DNA from: Tumebacillus flagellatus
GTDB taxonomy: Bacteria > Bacillota > Bacilli > Tumebacillales > Tumebacillaceae
Reading direction: 5' to 3'
NCBI RefSeq assembly: GCF_000714935.1
Contig: NZ_JMIR01000019.1
Coordinates: forward strand, 80,282-144,281
Length of the DNA: 64,000 bases
Positions 1 to 7,410 of this stretch are shown here, piece after piece (the first letter of the stretch is position 1; every line of letters begins with the position of its first letter). The notes beneath the pieces are model-generated. The model worked only from the letters and a program-made list of their open reading frames with translations. It had not been told where the DNA came from and ran no database searches. Both the position numbers and the translations under genes were made by a program.

Positions 1-712
1 CGATCACTTTCTCCTGCAAGGCGGTCAGATACTCCGAAACCGCCGGGTCGGGCGCGATGCCGCCAAACAGCGGATCGTGGCGCAGACGCATCCGGATCAC
101 GTCGCTGCCGAGCTCTTCAAACGCCGTCGCCATCAGCTCGCCGCCGGCTCCGTACATGCCGTCGACCACGATGCGCAGGCGGCGTTTCTTCCGGGCGGAG
201 ACGGAGAGCAGGCGCAAGAGATGATGCACATACGGCTCGTCGCAGTTGGCGAAACGGATCAGCTCTTGCTCCAGCGCTTGCTCGAACTCCATCGTCTTCG
301 GCGCGGTTCGCCCGACTTTGGCGGCGAGGTACTTCAGTTCGCTGGTCATGATCGGGCCGGCGTGCGGGCCTTTCCACGCGAGGCCGTTCCAATCCGGGGC
401 GCGGTGGTTGCCGGAGATCATCACGCCGACCGCCGCTCCGTGGTAGCGCACCGCAAAAGAAAGCAACGGCGTCGGCGCCGGCGCGTCGAGCAAGTAGACG
501 GAGACGCCGTTGCCCGCCAGCACTTGCGCCGTAACACGCGCGAACGCGTCGGAGAGAAAACGCGTATCATAGCCGATCACGACGCCCTGCTCTTCCGCCT
601 GCCGCTCCACCAGATCGTCCGCCAACGCCTGCGAGACGATCCTGACGTTCGGGAGTGTCAGCGCGTCGGCGGTGCGTCCGCGCCAGCCCTCGGGTCCAAA
701 CACGATTTCCAT
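1..712 (-). CDS. Phosphoglucomutase/phosphomannomutase-like protein, N-terminal part (runs off the window)
   Basis: The reverse strand from ATG 712-710 is open to the window edge (237 codons, 3' end missing). The N-terminus (MEIVFGPEGWRG) matches the phosphohexomutase opening FGTxGWRG, and residues 96-112 align without gaps to the active-site loop. Where family members have T-G/A-S-H-N-P followed by PDYNG, this protein has S-G-N-H-R-A followed by PDWNG, so the phosphoserine position is Asn102. A purine-rich AGGGGAT lies upstream as ribosome site. Family enzymes interconvert hexose 6- and 1-phosphates, which would feed the GDP-mannose gene at 8822-9895, but loss of the phosphoserine argues against normal mutase activity. 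The family call is firm; the function is not. Confidence 0.8.
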   Translation of the reverse strand, partial: MEIVFGPEGWRGRTADALTLPNVRIVSQALADDLVERQAEEQGVVIGYDTRFLSDAFARVTAQVLAGNGVSVYLLDAPAPTPLLSFAVRYHGAAVGVMISGNHRAPDWNGLAWKGPHAGPIMTSELKYLAAKVGRTAPKTMEFEQALEQELIRFANCDEPYVHHLLRLLSVSARKKRRLRIVVDGMYGAGGELMATAFEELGSDVIRMRLRHDPLFGGIAPDPAVSEYLTALQEKVI

Positions 713-780
713 GACGTAGATCCCCTGCCCTCTGCAAAAAAGTTCTTTCCATACCCTATGCAGAGAGATGGGCCGTTGTC

Positions 781-808
781 ACGCCGTGCACGGCACCTTC
801 ATAGGATA
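781..808 (+). promoter_or_regulatory. Candidate sigma-K promoter for the small membrane protein
   Basis: AC at 781-782, a 17-base spacer, then CATAGGATA at 800-808. This fits the late mother-cell sigma-K consensus (AC, 16-17 bases, CATANNNTA) exactly. It points at the ORF starting at 853. A second CATANNNTA at 750-758 has no AC at the right distance. Confidence 0.5.
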
Positions 809-852
809 CGGTGAACCGACCCATGCAGTTTGTCGAAACGGGGGTGACGGCG

Positions 853-1005
853 ATGTACTACTATCTCTTGCGCGTCGTCAAAGTGTTGCTGTGCACAGCC
901 ATCGGGATCATCTTCTTGCGGGCGCTGTTCTTCCCGAACGTGCTGGACATCTTGATCCTCTTGCTGTTGTTCCTCGTGCTGATGACGATGTTCCTCGGAA
1001 CTTGA
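853..1005 (+). CDS. Small two-helix membrane protein (50 aa)
   Basis: The start chosen is ATG 853, because GGGGGTGA at 840-847 lies five bases upstream; an in-frame ATG at 811 has no such site. The product is almost entirely hydrophobic, with two predicted membrane segments (about residues 5-22 and 28-47) joined by a short FFPN turn, and ends FLGT. It lies divergently from the phosphohexomutase-like gene behind a sigma-K-type promoter, which suggests expression in the sporulating mother cell. I do not recognise the family. The sequence supports a real gene mainly through its composition, ribosome site, promoter and following hairpin. Confidence 0.6.
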   Translation: MYYYLLRVVKVLLCTAIGIIFLRALFFPNVLDILILLLLFLVLMTMFLGT

Positions 1006-1023
1006 CACAGTAACTTTGATGAC

Positions 1024-1071
1024 GAAAAAAAACACCACGAGCGCGCCGTCATGCGGCGTTCGTGGTGTTTT
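1024..1071 (-). terminator. Rho-independent terminator of the 1077-1763 gene
   Basis: Arms at about 1030-1040 and 1060-1070 (AACACCACGA / TCGTGGTGTT) around a GC-rich centre. The minus-strand transcript ends in a run of T. The plus side has only four T, so it may weakly serve the small plus-strand gene as well. Confidence 0.8.
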
Positions 1072-1076
1072 GCCAT

Positions 1077-1763
1077 TTAGTTCTGAGCACTGCTCTTGGC
1101 GGGCATTTCGCGGCCGTTTTGGTAGCGATGCACAACGCCGACCTCGTCTTGAATCGAGAGGATGTTCTCTTTCTCGTCAAACCACGTCTTCTTCGGCTCG
1201 AAGCCGTTGAGCCCGATCGACTTGAACCCGAACATCGACTCGTAGAAGCCGAGGCGCTTCTGCCCGTCTTCGGTATAGAGGAAGTAAATCGATTGGGCAT
1301 ACTGTGATTTGAACAGTTGCTCGATGGAAACGCGATTCCCCGACTCCATGTCGTAGAGCGGCACCAACTCCTGCTCCGCGACTTTGTACACGCCAAACGT
1401 GTACTTGCCCCAGTGGTGGACGAAGTAGAACAGCGTCTTGCCGTTGTCCATCCATTGCAGGTATTGCGCGCCCTCCAAGTCAAACAACCCGAGGGTTTGT
1501 TTCTTCTGATTGGTGATCACGACTTGCGATTGATGCGTGTAGTACGCCATCGTCTTGCCCTTGGCGTCGATGTCGTACAGCAACGCCGTGTCCGGAGGTT
1601 GCAGATGCTCTTCGATCGGCACCGACACTTTGGCGACGGCGACCGCCGAGAAGCTCGACGTCTCGCCGGACGGCGTCAAGTATTGCTCCAGCGCGTAGAA
1701 GCCGGTCATTTGCAACACGACGACCGAGGCGAAGAGCATCAAGTATTTCTTCCACGATTTCAT
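1077..1763 (-). CDS. Membrane-anchored hypothetical protein (228 aa)
   Basis: The start is ATG 1763 (MKSWKKYLM), preceded by GAGGAGGG; upstream in-frame codons belong to the end of the neighbouring gene. Residues 5-25 form one hydrophobic signal-anchor, and the remainder should be outside the cell. The body has repeating aromatic beta-strand segments (for example LFDLEGAQYLQWM and LFYFVHHW) that resemble a small beta-propeller or TolB-like fold, but I cannot assign a family. It starts 14 bases after the stop of the phosphodiester glycosidase gene and is probably co-transcribed with it, so it may be an accessory protein of that enzyme. Confidence 0.75.
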   Translation of the reverse strand: MKSWKKYLMLFASVVVLQMTGFYALEQYLTPSGETSSFSAVAVAKVSVPIEEHLQPPDTALLYDIDAKGKTMAYYTHQSQVVITNQKKQTLGLFDLEGAQYLQWMDNGKTLFYFVHHWGKYTFGVYKVAEQELVPLYDMESGNRVSIEQLFKSQYAQSIYFLYTEDGQKRLGFYESMFGFKSIGLNGFEPKKTWFDEKENILSIQDEVGVVHRYQNGREMPAKSSAQN

Positions 1764-1777
1764 GGGCTCTTCCCTCC

Positions 1778-2731
1778 TCAGTTTTTCGTGACGACAAACG
1801 CCGTGGCGACCGGGCGTTCCCCGAGCGGGTTGCTGGGCGGCACGGTCAACGAGCCGTCCTGCCACATCTCGGAGGAAAACCCGCCGTCCAGATTGGCGGC
1901 CGTCATCGCGCCGTTTTCAAGCATCACTTGCTCAATGTCTTTGAGCGTCGCGCCGATGCCGCCCGTCCCGCGCCCTTGGACGACGAGGAGCAGCACCGCG
2001 CCGTCGCTGCGCTGGCCGATCGCCGAGCGCGCCGAACGTCCCCAGCCGCCGTCGCCGTTCGTGATCAACCCTTGGCCTTTGTCGACCAGTTGCGGACCGA
2101 ACGAGACCGCTTCGGTGAGGTGCAACGACGCGATGTCTTCCTTATTATAGTTGCCGATGACCAGAGCGCCTGCTTGATTGAAGCCGATGATCGGGGCGTT
2201 CGTCGGCGACACGACGGTCTTTCCGTGCGAGATCGTCAACCCCAGCGGAATCCCGCCGGTGCCGTGTCCCGACACGTCCAAAAATCCGCCGGCGTTCACA
2301 GCGGCCACCGCGTTCGTGCGGTCCGCCATGTCGCTGACCAACTCCCCGACATCGTTGAGGTGTTGCGTCACTTCGACGTGCAGACGCTTCGGGTCTTTGA
2401 CGATCATCAACTTGCCGGTGAACAGCTTCTCGTCGATCGGGATCACGTCGATGGAATTATCGTGGATGTCGCTGTAGTTGTTCAGCGCCTCTGCATCGGC
2501 GCTTCCCGCCGCCGCCGCGTCCATCGCCAGAGGTTGGTATTGCTTCAGTTTCTCTTCAGATAAAAAATATTCTGCGTACTGCGGATGCCGGGACGTGAGA
2601 ATCGACCCGACAACCATAGCACGCAGATGTTCAAAAGGTCCGTAAAAGACCAGCAGTACGCTTGATACCAGTAGATATGTGAACAAGCTGAAGAGCAGAC
2701 CAGTTCGCTTGAGCCATTTTTTCATGCGCAC
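1778..2731 (-). CDS. Phosphodiester glycosidase family protein (NAGPA domain)
   Basis: 317 aa. The start is GTG 2731 with GGGAG nine bases upstream; an in-frame ATG follows two codons later. Residues about 8-30 are a membrane anchor and the rest is extracytoplasmic. The second half carries the NAGPA (PF09992) signatures: AVNAGGF, GPQLV, RSAIGQ and ANLDGGFSSEM. In this family such domains cleave phosphodiester-linked sugars, as in mammalian N-acetylglucosamine-1-phosphodiester glycosidase and bacterial wall or exopolysaccharide enzymes. It leads a two-gene operon with the anchored protein at 1077-1763. The substrate is unknown; a cell-wall or spore-surface glycopolymer is plausible. Confidence 0.85.
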   Translation of the reverse strand: MRMKKWLKRTGLLFSLFTYLLVSSVLLVFYGPFEHLRAMVVGSILTSRHPQYAEYFLSEEKLKQYQPLAMDAAAAGSADAEALNNYSDIHDNSIDVIPIDEKLFTGKLMIVKDPKRLHVEVTQHLNDVGELVSDMADRTNAVAAVNAGGFLDVSGHGTGGIPLGLTISHGKTVVSPTNAPIIGFNQAGALVIGNYNKEDIASLHLTEAVSFGPQLVDKGQGLITNGDGGWGRSARSAIGQRSDGAVLLLVVQGRGTGGIGATLKDIEQVMLENGAMTAANLDGGFSSEMWQDGSLTVPPSNPLGERPVATAFVVTKN

Positions 2732-2839
2732 GTTTTTCGTCTCCCTACTAAACTATACTCTATCTCTACCACTTTATAAGAGATGGAGCCGACATAGCAA
2801 GAGGGAAGTTCTAGGTCTTTCGTAAAGATTTTCGTACGT

Positions 2840-3157
2840 TTACGATACCATCGAGTTGAACGACATGATCCAGATCGAACCGCCGACGATGAGCACGGTG
2901 AACATCAGGCCCAAAATCAGGCCCATGACGTGGTAGCGCGGACCGTCGGTTTTTTCCGTGATGTGCATGAAGAAGAACAACTGCACGACGATCTGGAGAG
3001 CAGCCAAGATCACGATGGTGAAGATCAAGGCTTTGACAGCCATGACACCGGCTTCCGTCAGCCACCATGCTGCCAGCGTGAGCACGATGGAGAGGATGAA
3101 GCCGATGATGTACATTTTCGGCGACTCATGTTTTGCATGCGAGTTCGTGTTTGCCAT
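2840..3157 (-). CDS. qoxD: Quinol oxidase subunit IV
   Basis: 105 aa with three transmembrane helices and the conserved FFFMHI segment of the COX4/CyoD family. It is the last gene of the oxidase operon; its ATG lies one base after the stop of subunit III (TAA then C then ATG), so translation is likely coupled. Subunit IV has no redox centre and helps assemble or stabilise the aa3/bo3-type complex in the cytoplasmic membrane. I see no hairpin with a T-run between this gene and 2731. Confidence 0.93.
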   Translation of the reverse strand: MANTNSHAKHESPKMYIIGFILSIVLTLAAWWLTEAGVMAVKALIFTIVILAALQIVVQLFFFMHITEKTDGPRYHVMGLILGLMFTVLIVGGSIWIMSFNSMVS

Positions 3158-3158
3158 G

Positions 3159-3788
3159 TTACATCACCATCCCACTCAGATAGACGACGGTGAACAGGAA
3201 GACCCACACGACGTCCAAGAAGTGCCAGTACAAGCCGGAGGTCATCACTTTGCGCTGGGTGACATCGGTGATGCCGCGACGGGACAATTGAATCATAATC
3301 CCGATGATCCAGAACATCCCCACCGTAACGTGGGCACCGTGAGTGCCGACCAAAGTGAAGAACGCCGACAGGAACGCACTGCGGGACATCGTTGCGCCGT
3401 CCATCGCATATTGAACAAACTCGGTGATTTCAAAGCCCAGGAAGCCCATGCCCAAAAGCACGGTGACGATCAGCCAGCCGATCAGCCCTTTGACGTTGCC
3501 TTTTCGCATTTCAAGCGTTGCCAGACCCGAGGTGAAACTGGAGGTCAGGAGCAAGAACGTTTCGGTCATGAAGCCTTTTACTTCAAACAGTTCCTTGCCG
3601 GTCGGGCCGCCGTCGACGTGCGTGCGCAGCACGATGTACGTCGCGAACAGGCAGGCGAAGATCAGCAAGTCGGTGGCCAAGAAGAACCAGAAGCCGAGCA
3701 TCTTCAAGCCTTCTTGGTCGTGATGCCCGTGGTCATGTGCATGAGCATCATGTCCGCCGTGTTTCATATCATGTGCAAGTTGTGCCAC
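3159..3788 (-). CDS. qoxC: Quinol oxidase subunit III
   Basis: 209 aa, five membrane helices, with the family segments FWFFLATDLLIF and LVGTHGAHVTVG. It starts at GTG 3788, three bases after the subunit I stop; the GGAGG overlaps the end of that gene. The N-terminal 25 residues are unusually His- and Asp-rich (HGGHDAHAHDHGHHD), a possible metal-binding tail not needed for the core fold. Subunit III is a non-catalytic partner of subunit I in haem-copper oxidases. Confidence 0.94.
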   Translation of the reverse strand: MAQLAHDMKHGGHDAHAHDHGHHDQEGLKMLGFWFFLATDLLIFACLFATYIVLRTHVDGGPTGKELFEVKGFMTETFLLLTSSFTSGLATLEMRKGNVKGLIGWLIVTVLLGMGFLGFEITEFVQYAMDGATMSRSAFLSAFFTLVGTHGAHVTVGMFWIIGIMIQLSRRGITDVTQRKVMTSGLYWHFLDVVWVFLFTVVYLSGMVM

Positions 3789-3791
3789 GTC

Positions 3792-5762
3792 TTACAACCT
3801 CCCCAATGCGGATTCGGTTGCTTCGACTTCTTCGACCGGGATGTAGTAGTCGGTGTCGTATTGGAAGGAACGAGCGAACAGGCAAGCGAAGATCCCGATC
3901 AAGCCCGGAATCGCCATCCAGTACCACTCAAACACCGCACCAAAGCCGCCGATGAAGAAGAAGACAGCCATGAAGAACGGAATCCCCGAGTTTTTCGGCA
4001 TGTGGATCGGTTCGATGTGAACCGGTTTTTTCTGATAGCCAGGTTGAGCCATTTCTTCTTTCATTTCAAACCAAGCGTCGCGGGATTTCACGACCGGGAT
4101 TTCCGCAAAGTTGTACAGCGGTGCCGGAGACGGAATCGACCATTCGAGCGTACGGCCGCCCCACGGGTCGCCGGTGGTATCGCGCTCGCCGTGTTTGATG
4201 GAGTAGATGATCTGCCATACCATGACGATAAAGCCGATCCCCATCAAGAAGGCACCGATCGTGGACACCATGTTGAGCGGAGCCCAACCGCGGTCCCAAC
4301 CGTATACGTAGATACGACGGGTCATGCCCATGAAGCCCAGTGCGTATTGCGGCATGAAGCAAACGTAGAAACCGATGTTCCAGAGCCAGAACGACCATTT
4401 GCCGAGGCGGTCGTTCAGTTTGAAACCAAACATCTTCGGCCACCAGTAGTAGAGGCCGGCAAACATCCCGAAGACCACGCCGCCGATCAAGACTTGGTGG
4501 AAGTGGGCGATCAGGAAGTACGAGTTGTGGTACTGGTAGTCGGCCGGAGCGACGGAAAGCATAACCCCGGTCGCGCCGCCGATCGCAAAGCACGGAATGA
4601 ACGCGAGGGTCCAAAGCATCGGCTGCGTCAAGGAGATGCGGCCGCGGAACATGGTGAACAGCCAGTTGAAGACTTTAACCCCTGTCGGTATTGCAACCGC
4701 CATCGTCGCGATGGCGAAGAATGCGTTGACGTCTGCGCCTGCGCCCATCGTGAAGAAGTGGTGAACCCAGGTGAAGAAGCCGATGATACTGATCGAAACG
4801 AGCGCCAAGACCATCGAAGTGTAGCCGAACAGTCTCTTTTTGGAGAACGTGGAGACGACTTCGGAGAAGATCCCGAACGCCGGAAGGATGACGATATACA
4901 CTTCCGGGTGACCCCAGATCCAGAACAAGTTAATAAACATCATCGGGTTGCCGCCGCCGGTCAGCGTGAAGAAATGCGCGCCGCCGATGCGGTCGATGAA
5001 CAGCAGAATCAGCGCCACGGTCAGAGCCGGGAACGCGTACAGGATCATGATGCAAGTGGCGAGCACCGACCAAGAAAACATCGGAGTTTTCATCAGTTTC
5101 ATGCCCGGAGCGCGCATCTTGAGGATCGTAACCAAGAAGTTGATGCCGGTTGCGGTCGAACCGATACCGGAGATCAAGATCGAGAGCAGATAGTAGTTTT
5201 CACCGGGGCCGTTGGAGAAGCCCAGTTCGGAGAGCGGCGGGTACGAAGTCCAGCCGGAGTCCGGAGAACCGCCGATGACAAACGACAGGTTCAGAAGCAT
5301 GGCGCCCATGAAGAACAGCCAGAAGGAAACGGCGTTCAGGAACGGGAACGCTACGTCGCGCGCGCCGATTTGCAACGGCACGACGATGTTGAACATCGCA
5401 AAGATCAGCGGCATCGCCATGAACAGAATCATGATCGTGCCGTGCGTGGTGAAGATTTCGTTGTAGTGCTGCGACTCCAAGAACTTCATATTCGGAGCGG
5501 CCAGCTGAATCCGCATCAGAATGGCGTCAACGCCGCCGCGGAACAGCATCAGCAGAGCCGCGATCAAATACATGATCCCGATTTTCTTATGGTCGACGGT
5601 GGTCAGCCATTCGCGCCAGAGCCAACCCCACTTTTTGAATTTGGTGAGGTAGAACAGGATGGCGACACTGACGAGAACGATGGATACGTCGGCCCCGTAA
5701 ATCATGGGATCGCCTGTCACGAAGAACGTGGAAGCGAATTGTTTGATGCTATCCATATCCAA
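3792..5762 (-). CDS. qoxB: Quinol oxidase subunit I (haem-copper oxidase)
   Basis: 656 aa. The start TTG 5762 has AAAGGA seven bases upstream; ATG 5756 is the alternative. All redox ligands are visible: His107 and His422 for the low-spin haem, His285 with cross-linked Tyr289 (GHPEVY), His334 and His335 for CuB, and His420 for the high-spin haem. The AHFHQVLIGG segment is closer to CyoB-type quinol oxidases than to cytochrome c oxidases. The extra N- and C-terminal helices fit the long CyoB/QoxB form. It reduces O2 to water at the binuclear centre and pumps protons. It lies between subunits II and III, the same order as qoxABCD of Bacillus subtilis. Confidence 0.96.
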   Translation of the reverse strand: MDMDSIKQFASTFFVTGDPMIYGADVSIVLVSVAILFYLTKFKKWGWLWREWLTTVDHKKIGIMYLIAALLMLFRGGVDAILMRIQLAAPNMKFLESQHYNEIFTTHGTIMILFMAMPLIFAMFNIVVPLQIGARDVAFPFLNAVSFWLFFMGAMLLNLSFVIGGSPDSGWTSYPPLSELGFSNGPGENYYLLSILISGIGSTATGINFLVTILKMRAPGMKLMKTPMFSWSVLATCIMILYAFPALTVALILLFIDRIGGAHFFTLTGGGNPMMFINLFWIWGHPEVYIVILPAFGIFSEVVSTFSKKRLFGYTSMVLALVSISIIGFFTWVHHFFTMGAGADVNAFFAIATMAVAIPTGVKVFNWLFTMFRGRISLTQPMLWTLAFIPCFAIGGATGVMLSVAPADYQYHNSYFLIAHFHQVLIGGVVFGMFAGLYYWWPKMFGFKLNDRLGKWSFWLWNIGFYVCFMPQYALGFMGMTRRIYVYGWDRGWAPLNMVSTIGAFLMGIGFIVMVWQIIYSIKHGERDTTGDPWGGRTLEWSIPSPAPLYNFAEIPVVKSRDAWFEMKEEMAQPGYQKKPVHIEPIHMPKNSGIPFFMAVFFFIGGFGAVFEWYWMAIPGLIGIFACLFARSFQYDTDYYIPVEEVEATESALGRL

Positions 5763-5804
5763 GTGTCATTCCTTTCTCTTTCGAACTTTTCCTGATTCAG
5801 GTTG

Positions 5805-6722
5805 TTATTTCGCCATGCTCGGCATGTTCTCCATACCGCTCATATTGCTCATGTCGTGTTTCATGTACATACCGCCGTTTTTGTCAACGGTGTTTTCATA
5901 CAAGCCTTCCGGGTAGGACGAGAAGGTTTGCGGTTCTGCGGTGCCTTTTTCGGTGAGCTTGTTGTAGCCGTCCACCGTCAGCGCCGGAGAGTTTTTCTTC
6001 ACGTCGGAAACCCACGCGTTGAAGTCGGCTTCCGACTTCGAGACGACTTTGAAGTCCATGTGTGCAAAGCCTTCGCCGGTGAAGTTTGCGCCGTTGCCGT
6101 CAAACGTGCCGATTTTGTCGGCTTGCAGCCACAGACGCATGTCCATACCCGGCATTGCGTATTCTTGACCGCCAAGCGCCGGAATCCAGAACGAGTTCAT
6201 CGGAGAGTCTGCGGTCAGTTGGAACTGAACCGGAACGCCAGCCGGGATTTCTGCGTAGTTGACAGTTGCGATTTTTTGATCCGGATAAGTGAAGACCCAC
6301 TTCCAGTCGAGCGACGTAACTTGGATGACCAGCGGTTTGATGTCGGCCGATTCGACCGGCGGCTTGGTCAGCGAGAACGTGCTTTTCGCGGTGAAGGTGC
6401 CCAAGATCGCGATGATCACGATCGGAATGCCCCACCAGAGGTATTCCAGCTTCGTGCTGTGATCCCAGTTCGGCTGGTACGGTGCGGTGTTGCCTTTTTT
6501 GTCACGATAGCGGTAGACGATGATCGCAAGCAAGATCAAGACCGGAATGATGACGATGGCGACCAAGACTGTGGACAGCTTGATCAGATGCAGTTCTTCT
6601 TGACCAACTGGACCTACAGGATTCAGGACCGGATATTGATCGGAGCAACCCGACAACAGGACGGTGAGACCTGCAAGCAGCGCCGCGATAGAAAAAGGTT
6701 TTTTGAATCTAGACGGCTTCAA
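5805..6722 (-). CDS. qoxA: Quinol oxidase subunit II lipoprotein
   Basis: 305 aa. The start TTG 6722 is preceded by GGGGAGAG. The signal peptide ends in the lipobox LSGC, so Cys26 should be lipidated. Two membrane helices follow (about 45-68 and 95-115), then a cupredoxin-like domain. The CuA site is absent: the region that would carry CxxxC reads instead through NFTGEGFAHMDF. That absence marks a quinol rather than cytochrome c oxidase. The C-terminus is Met-rich (about 285-305: HDMSNMSGMENMPSM), which might bind copper. It is the second gene of the operon. Confidence 0.95.
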   Translation of the reverse strand: MKPSRFKKPFSIAALLAGLTVLLSGCSDQYPVLNPVGPVGQEELHLIKLSTVLVAIVIIPVLILLAIIVYRYRDKKGNTAPYQPNWDHSTKLEYLWWGIPIVIIAILGTFTAKSTFSLTKPPVESADIKPLVIQVTSLDWKWVFTYPDQKIATVNYAEIPAGVPVQFQLTADSPMNSFWIPALGGQEYAMPGMDMRLWLQADKIGTFDGNGANFTGEGFAHMDFKVVSKSEADFNAWVSDVKKNSPALTVDGYNKLTEKGTAEPQTFSSYPEGLYENTVDKNGGMYMKHDMSNMSGMENMPSMAK

Positions 6723-6743
6723 AGTGTTTCTCTCCCCTCACGT

Positions 6744-7202
6744 TTATTGGCCCAGCCACGCGCGGAATACGTTAACCGTGGGGCCCGGCGGGTAGATCAC
6801 GTACAGCATCAGGAAGACTCCAAGACCGCTGATTGTCGTGATAAACCAAACAGGTGCTGCTACACGCCCGATTTTCGCATGTTTGCGAAGCGAGCGTTTG
6901 TATATGAATCGAAGAGCCAGAAGCCCTAAGACCGCGCCGACAGTTGCCAAGACCGTGTGCAGTTGCAAGAAGGTTTGATACGTGACACGGAGATGTTCCG
7001 GTCCTCCGAAGCTGGTGTCCCCGACCAGAATCGTTTTGGTCGCGTATCCGATGAAGAACAGCGAAGCCAGCACCACGCTCGTTACCATCAAACGTTTATG
7101 GGCCTCGACCCGCTTGCGACGAATTTGCCACCACCCGAGTGCCATCGTAAGCGCACTGGCCAACATAAACCCTTCGTTGATGTACGGAAGAACGTGTAGC
7201 AT
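6744..7202 (-). CDS. ctaM: DUF420 membrane protein, CtaM-like oxidase maturation factor
   Basis: 152 aa, four or five membrane helices, typical DUF420 (YozB) length, with conserved His (LHTVLATVG, EAHKRLMV) and the YPPGP segment near the C-terminus. CtaM is known in Staphylococcus aureus as a factor needed to make active haem A-containing oxidase. The start ATG 7202 follows GGAGGGG. It is the first gene of the operon, 21 bases before qoxA, which supports a role in maturing this oxidase. The precise biochemical role is inferred from the family. Confidence 0.88.
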   Translation of the reverse strand: MLHVLPYINEGFMLASALTMALGWWQIRRKRVEAHKRLMVTSVVLASLFFIGYATKTILVGDTSFGGPEHLRVTYQTFLQLHTVLATVGAVLGLLALRFIYKRSLRKHAKIGRVAAPVWFITTISGLGVFLMLYVIYPPGPTVNVFRAWLGQ

Positions 7203-7301
7203 GCGATTCCCCTCCTTGTACTCACTTGTTTTTTACTTAGCTTGCCTCGACATTTCATGTAATACTCTATACCCAACCGAGGCATTTTTGTATGAACACT
7301 T

Positions 7302-7322
7302 TGTGAAAGTCTTCACTTTCAC
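7302..7322. promoter_or_regulatory. Inverted repeat upstream of the quinol oxidase operon
   Basis: GTGAAAGT at 7303-7310 and ACTTTCAC at 7315-7322 form a perfect 8-bp inverted repeat around CTTC. Within it TGTGA (7302-7306), six bases, then TCACT nearly match the CRP/Fnr box, and part resembles a Rex site. It lies about 100 bases upstream of the ctaM-like start. An oxygen- or redox-responsive operator is plausible but not proven. Confidence 0.4.
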
Positions 7323-7330
7323 GATTTCGT

Positions 7331-7372
7331 CACAAAAAGGGGACCATCATTTTCCTTTGATGGTCCCCTTTC
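7331..7372 (-). terminator. Terminator of the CotS-like/manC operon
   Basis: Perfect arms AAAGGGGACCATCA / TGATGGTCCCCTTT at 7336-7349 and 7358-7371, followed on the minus strand by TTTTTG. It separates the coat operon from the oxidase operon. Confidence 0.9.
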
Positions 7373-7410
7373 CCTTGAACGACTGGGCGTTGTCTGTTTT
7401 TTCGCTCGAA

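Noticed and set aside
750..758. CATACCCTA as a sigma-K -10 for the small membrane protein.
   Set aside because: No AC at 16-17 bases upstream; the element at 781-808 fits better.
5805..6722. Subunit II as a cytochrome c oxidase (CtaC).
   Set aside because: The CuA cysteines and histidines are missing and the protein is an LSGC lipoprotein, so it is a quinol oxidase subunit.
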